DNA from: an uncultured Eubacteriales bacterium
GTDB taxonomy: Bacteria; Bacillota; Clostridia; Peptostreptococcales; Anaerovoracaceae
NCBI GenBank assembly: GCA_902766185.1
Contig: CACXCQ010000242.1
Coordinates: 1-15,971 of the forward strand
DNA length: 15,971 bases
Direction: 5' to 3'
Shown one piece after another: positions 15,196-15,971 of the stretch. The notes under the pieces were generated by a model. It saw only the letters and a program-made list of their open reading frames with translations. It was not told where the DNA came from and did not search any database. The translations under genes and the position numbers were made by a program. Position 1 is the stretch's first letter; each line of letters begins with the position of its first letter.

Positions 15196-15336
15196 CTACC
15201 GGCTGCCTCCCGGATGATACTCATCCTTGAGGAATTCCAGACACTGTTCGCACACGTATCCGTTCTTAAAGGAGAAGGTTTCGTAGCGGACACAGCCGCA
15301 AAGGCTGCACTTACAATTGGGATGATGGCTTGTCAT
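15196..15336 (-). CDS. Small Cys-rich (zinc-ribbon-like) protein, 46 residues
   Basis: The minus strand encodes a 46-residue ORF from ATG (complement of 15334-15336) to TAG (complement of 15196-15198). AAAGGAG lies 7 bases before the start. It contains NCKCSLCGC (residues 7-15) and VCEQC (28-32): six cysteines arranged CxCxxCxC...CxxC, consistent with a zinc ribbon or knuckle. A conserved-looking middle (RYETFSFKNGY) and an acidic tail follow. Residue composition and a good ribosome site support it as real. I do not recognise the family. The CxxC...CxxC layout with an aromatic linker vaguely recalls Gin/CsfB-type anti-sigma proteins, but this is weak. It is divergent from the hydrolase and convergent with the rluD-family gene. 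Confidence 0.7.
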   Translation of the reverse strand: MTSHHPNCKCSLCGCVRYETFSFKNGYVCEQCLEFLKDEYHPGGSR

Positions 15337-15376
15337 TTGATTTCTCCTTTCTGCTTGGGAGCGATAATGTACAAGA

Positions 15377-15406
15377 AATATAGTACGAGCCCGAGGGAGG
15401 AATCAA
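15377..15406 (-). promoter_or_regulatory. Candidate promoter for the small Cys-rich gene
   Basis: On the minus strand, TTGATT (complement of 15401-15406, 4 of 6) and TATATT (complement of 15377-15382, 5 of 6) are separated by 18 bases. Initiation near 15370 would give a leader of about 34 bases ending at the AGGAG site. The match is moderate. Confidence 0.45.
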
Positions 15407-15423
15407 GTCCAATTGCCGATAAA

Positions 15424-15456
15424 TGTAATGAAATAACCATTTATTGTAATGAATGG
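15424..15456. repeat. Direct repeat and imperfect palindrome upstream of the hydrolase
   Basis: TGTAATGAA occurs at 15424-15432 and 15445-15453, exactly 21 bases apart (about two helical turns). The second copy lies in CCATTTATTGTAATGAATGG (15437-15456), a 20-base imperfect palindrome with 8 of 10 complementary pairs. It sits just before the hydrolase ribosome site and could be an operator. No good -10/-35 pair for the hydrolase was identified. Confidence 0.5.
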
Positions 15457-15476
15457 TCAGGAGAGGAGGATGTGTA

Positions 15477-15971
15477 ATGTACGAAACATTCATCTTGAGA
15501 AAGACCGGAGAAGGGGACATACAGGGTTATCAGTGGCCTGTAGAGGACCCGAAGAAGGTCGTCTGCATCGTTCACGGCATCGGCGAATACGGCGGACGCT
15601 ACGACCGGGTAGCCACGAAGTTCAACGAAGCGGGCTTCGCCGTGTTCTCCATGGATCTTCGCGGACATGGGAATTCCCTTGGAAAGCCGGGAGAATGTGC
15701 CCCCAGGATCGATGTGCTGGATGATGTGAGCGCGCTTCTGACCAAGGCGATGCTTTCTTATCCGGGCGTACCAATCATCCTCTATGGACACAGCATGGGC
15801 GGCAATATCGCGCTGGATTACCGCTGCCGGGGCGGAATGAACAGCGTTCCGGCCGCGTATCTGATCTCAGCGCCCTGGATCCGCCTGGTGCATCCCATTC
15901 CGGAGCCGGCCTACTGGGCAGTCCGGGCACTGTCGAAGGTGATGCCGAGGTTCACCGTGGGTTCAGCGGTG
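15477..15971 (+). CDS. Alpha/beta hydrolase, monoacylglycerol lipase/lysophospholipase-like (3' truncated by window end)
   Basis: The first 165 codons of a serine hydrolase run open to the last base of the window; family members usually have about 260-310 residues. The oxyanion-hole motif IVHGIGEYGGRYDRVA resembles the HGxxEHxxRY signature of the Hydrolase_4 (monoacylglycerol lipase, lysophospholipase) group. MDLRGHGNS and the nucleophile elbow LYGHSMGGNIAL with Ser106 follow. The acid and histidine of the triad lie beyond the window. No signal peptide is seen, so it is probably cytosolic, acting on lysophospholipids, monoacylglycerols or other esters; the substrate is unknown. AGGAGG (15464-15469) lies 7 bases before the ATG. 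Confidence 0.9.
   Translation, partial: MYETFILRKTGEGDIQGYQWPVEDPKKVVCIVHGIGEYGGRYDRVATKFNEAGFAVFSMDLRGHGNSLGKPGECAPRIDVLDDVSALLTKAMLSYPGVPIILYGHSMGGNIALDYRCRGGMNSVPAAYLISAPWIRLVHPIPEPAYWAVRALSKVMPRFTVGSAV

Noticed and set aside
15212..15226. GGATGA-TAC-TCATCC perfect 6-bp hairpin near the convergent gene ends
   Set aside because: It lies in the coding region of the small minus-strand gene and has no U-run on either side. It is not supported as a terminator.
15214..15477. Plus-strand open frame of 87 codons between the rluD-family gene and the hydrolase
   Set aside because: It has no ribosome site, overlaps the better supported minus-strand Cys-rich gene and runs through the regulatory spacer.
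1..15971. CRISPR arrays, insertion sequences, tRNA or rRNA genes
   Set aside because: No repeat-spacer array, transposase, cloverleaf or rRNA-like sequence was seen on either strand. Spacers between genes are short and accounted for.

Overview
The window reads as a chromosome segment from a low-G+C-type lineage (Firmicutes/Bacillota) whose own base composition is moderately GC-rich. It is most likely an anaerobic member of the Clostridia. The evidence is the ylxM-ffh-rpsP-khpA-rimM-trmD block, the presence of SepF and DivIVA, AGGAGG-type ribosome binding sites throughout, and a sigma54-type amino-acid regulator. A gut or oral relative of the Anaerovoracaceae (old Clostridiales Family XIII) would fit, but that is a guess from style. 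All genes lie on the + strand except one small cysteine-rich ORF near the right end.

Region 1 (1-7227) is an amino-acid uptake and sensing block. It opens with the last codons of a class III aminotransferase resembling 4-aminobutyrate aminotransferase, then an APC-superfamily permease closed by a clear intrinsic terminator. A second, strongly similar APC permease follows. It overlaps a membrane histidine kinase with a solute-binding-protein-like outer domain, which overlaps an NtrC/DctD-type response regulator carrying GAFTGA. A lipoprotein of unknown function closes the unit. The four genes 1743-7227 look like one operon: a transporter, a sensor, its sigma54 activator and a surface lipoprotein. 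No convincing sigma54 promoter is visible in the window, so the regulator's target is probably upstream of the aminotransferase or elsewhere.

Region 2 (7228-10949) is the signal-recognition and ribosome/tRNA maturation operon: ylxM, ffh, rpsP, khpA, rimM, trmD. It is driven by a near-consensus sigmaA promoter placed inside a 21-bp inverted repeat that could also form a terminator-like hairpin on read-through RNA. The usual next gene, rplS, is absent after trmD.

Region 3 (10949-15193) runs on without a gap into a cell-envelope and division block: a HlyD-like membrane-anchored protein, the YggS/YlmE PLP-homeostasis protein, SepF, DivIVA, LspA and an RluD-family pseudouridine synthase. Nearly every junction is a stop/start overlap. 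ylmG, ylmH and ileS, often found in this neighbourhood, are missing. A consensus -10 at the end of trmD would start transcription at the ATG of the HlyD-like gene, giving a possible leaderless mRNA.

Region 4 (15194-15971) holds a 46-residue Cys-rich, zinc-ribbon-like protein on the minus strand, facing a truncated alpha/beta hydrolase on the plus strand. The 140-bp divergent spacer contains a candidate promoter, a 9-bp direct repeat at 21-bp spacing and an imperfect palindrome.
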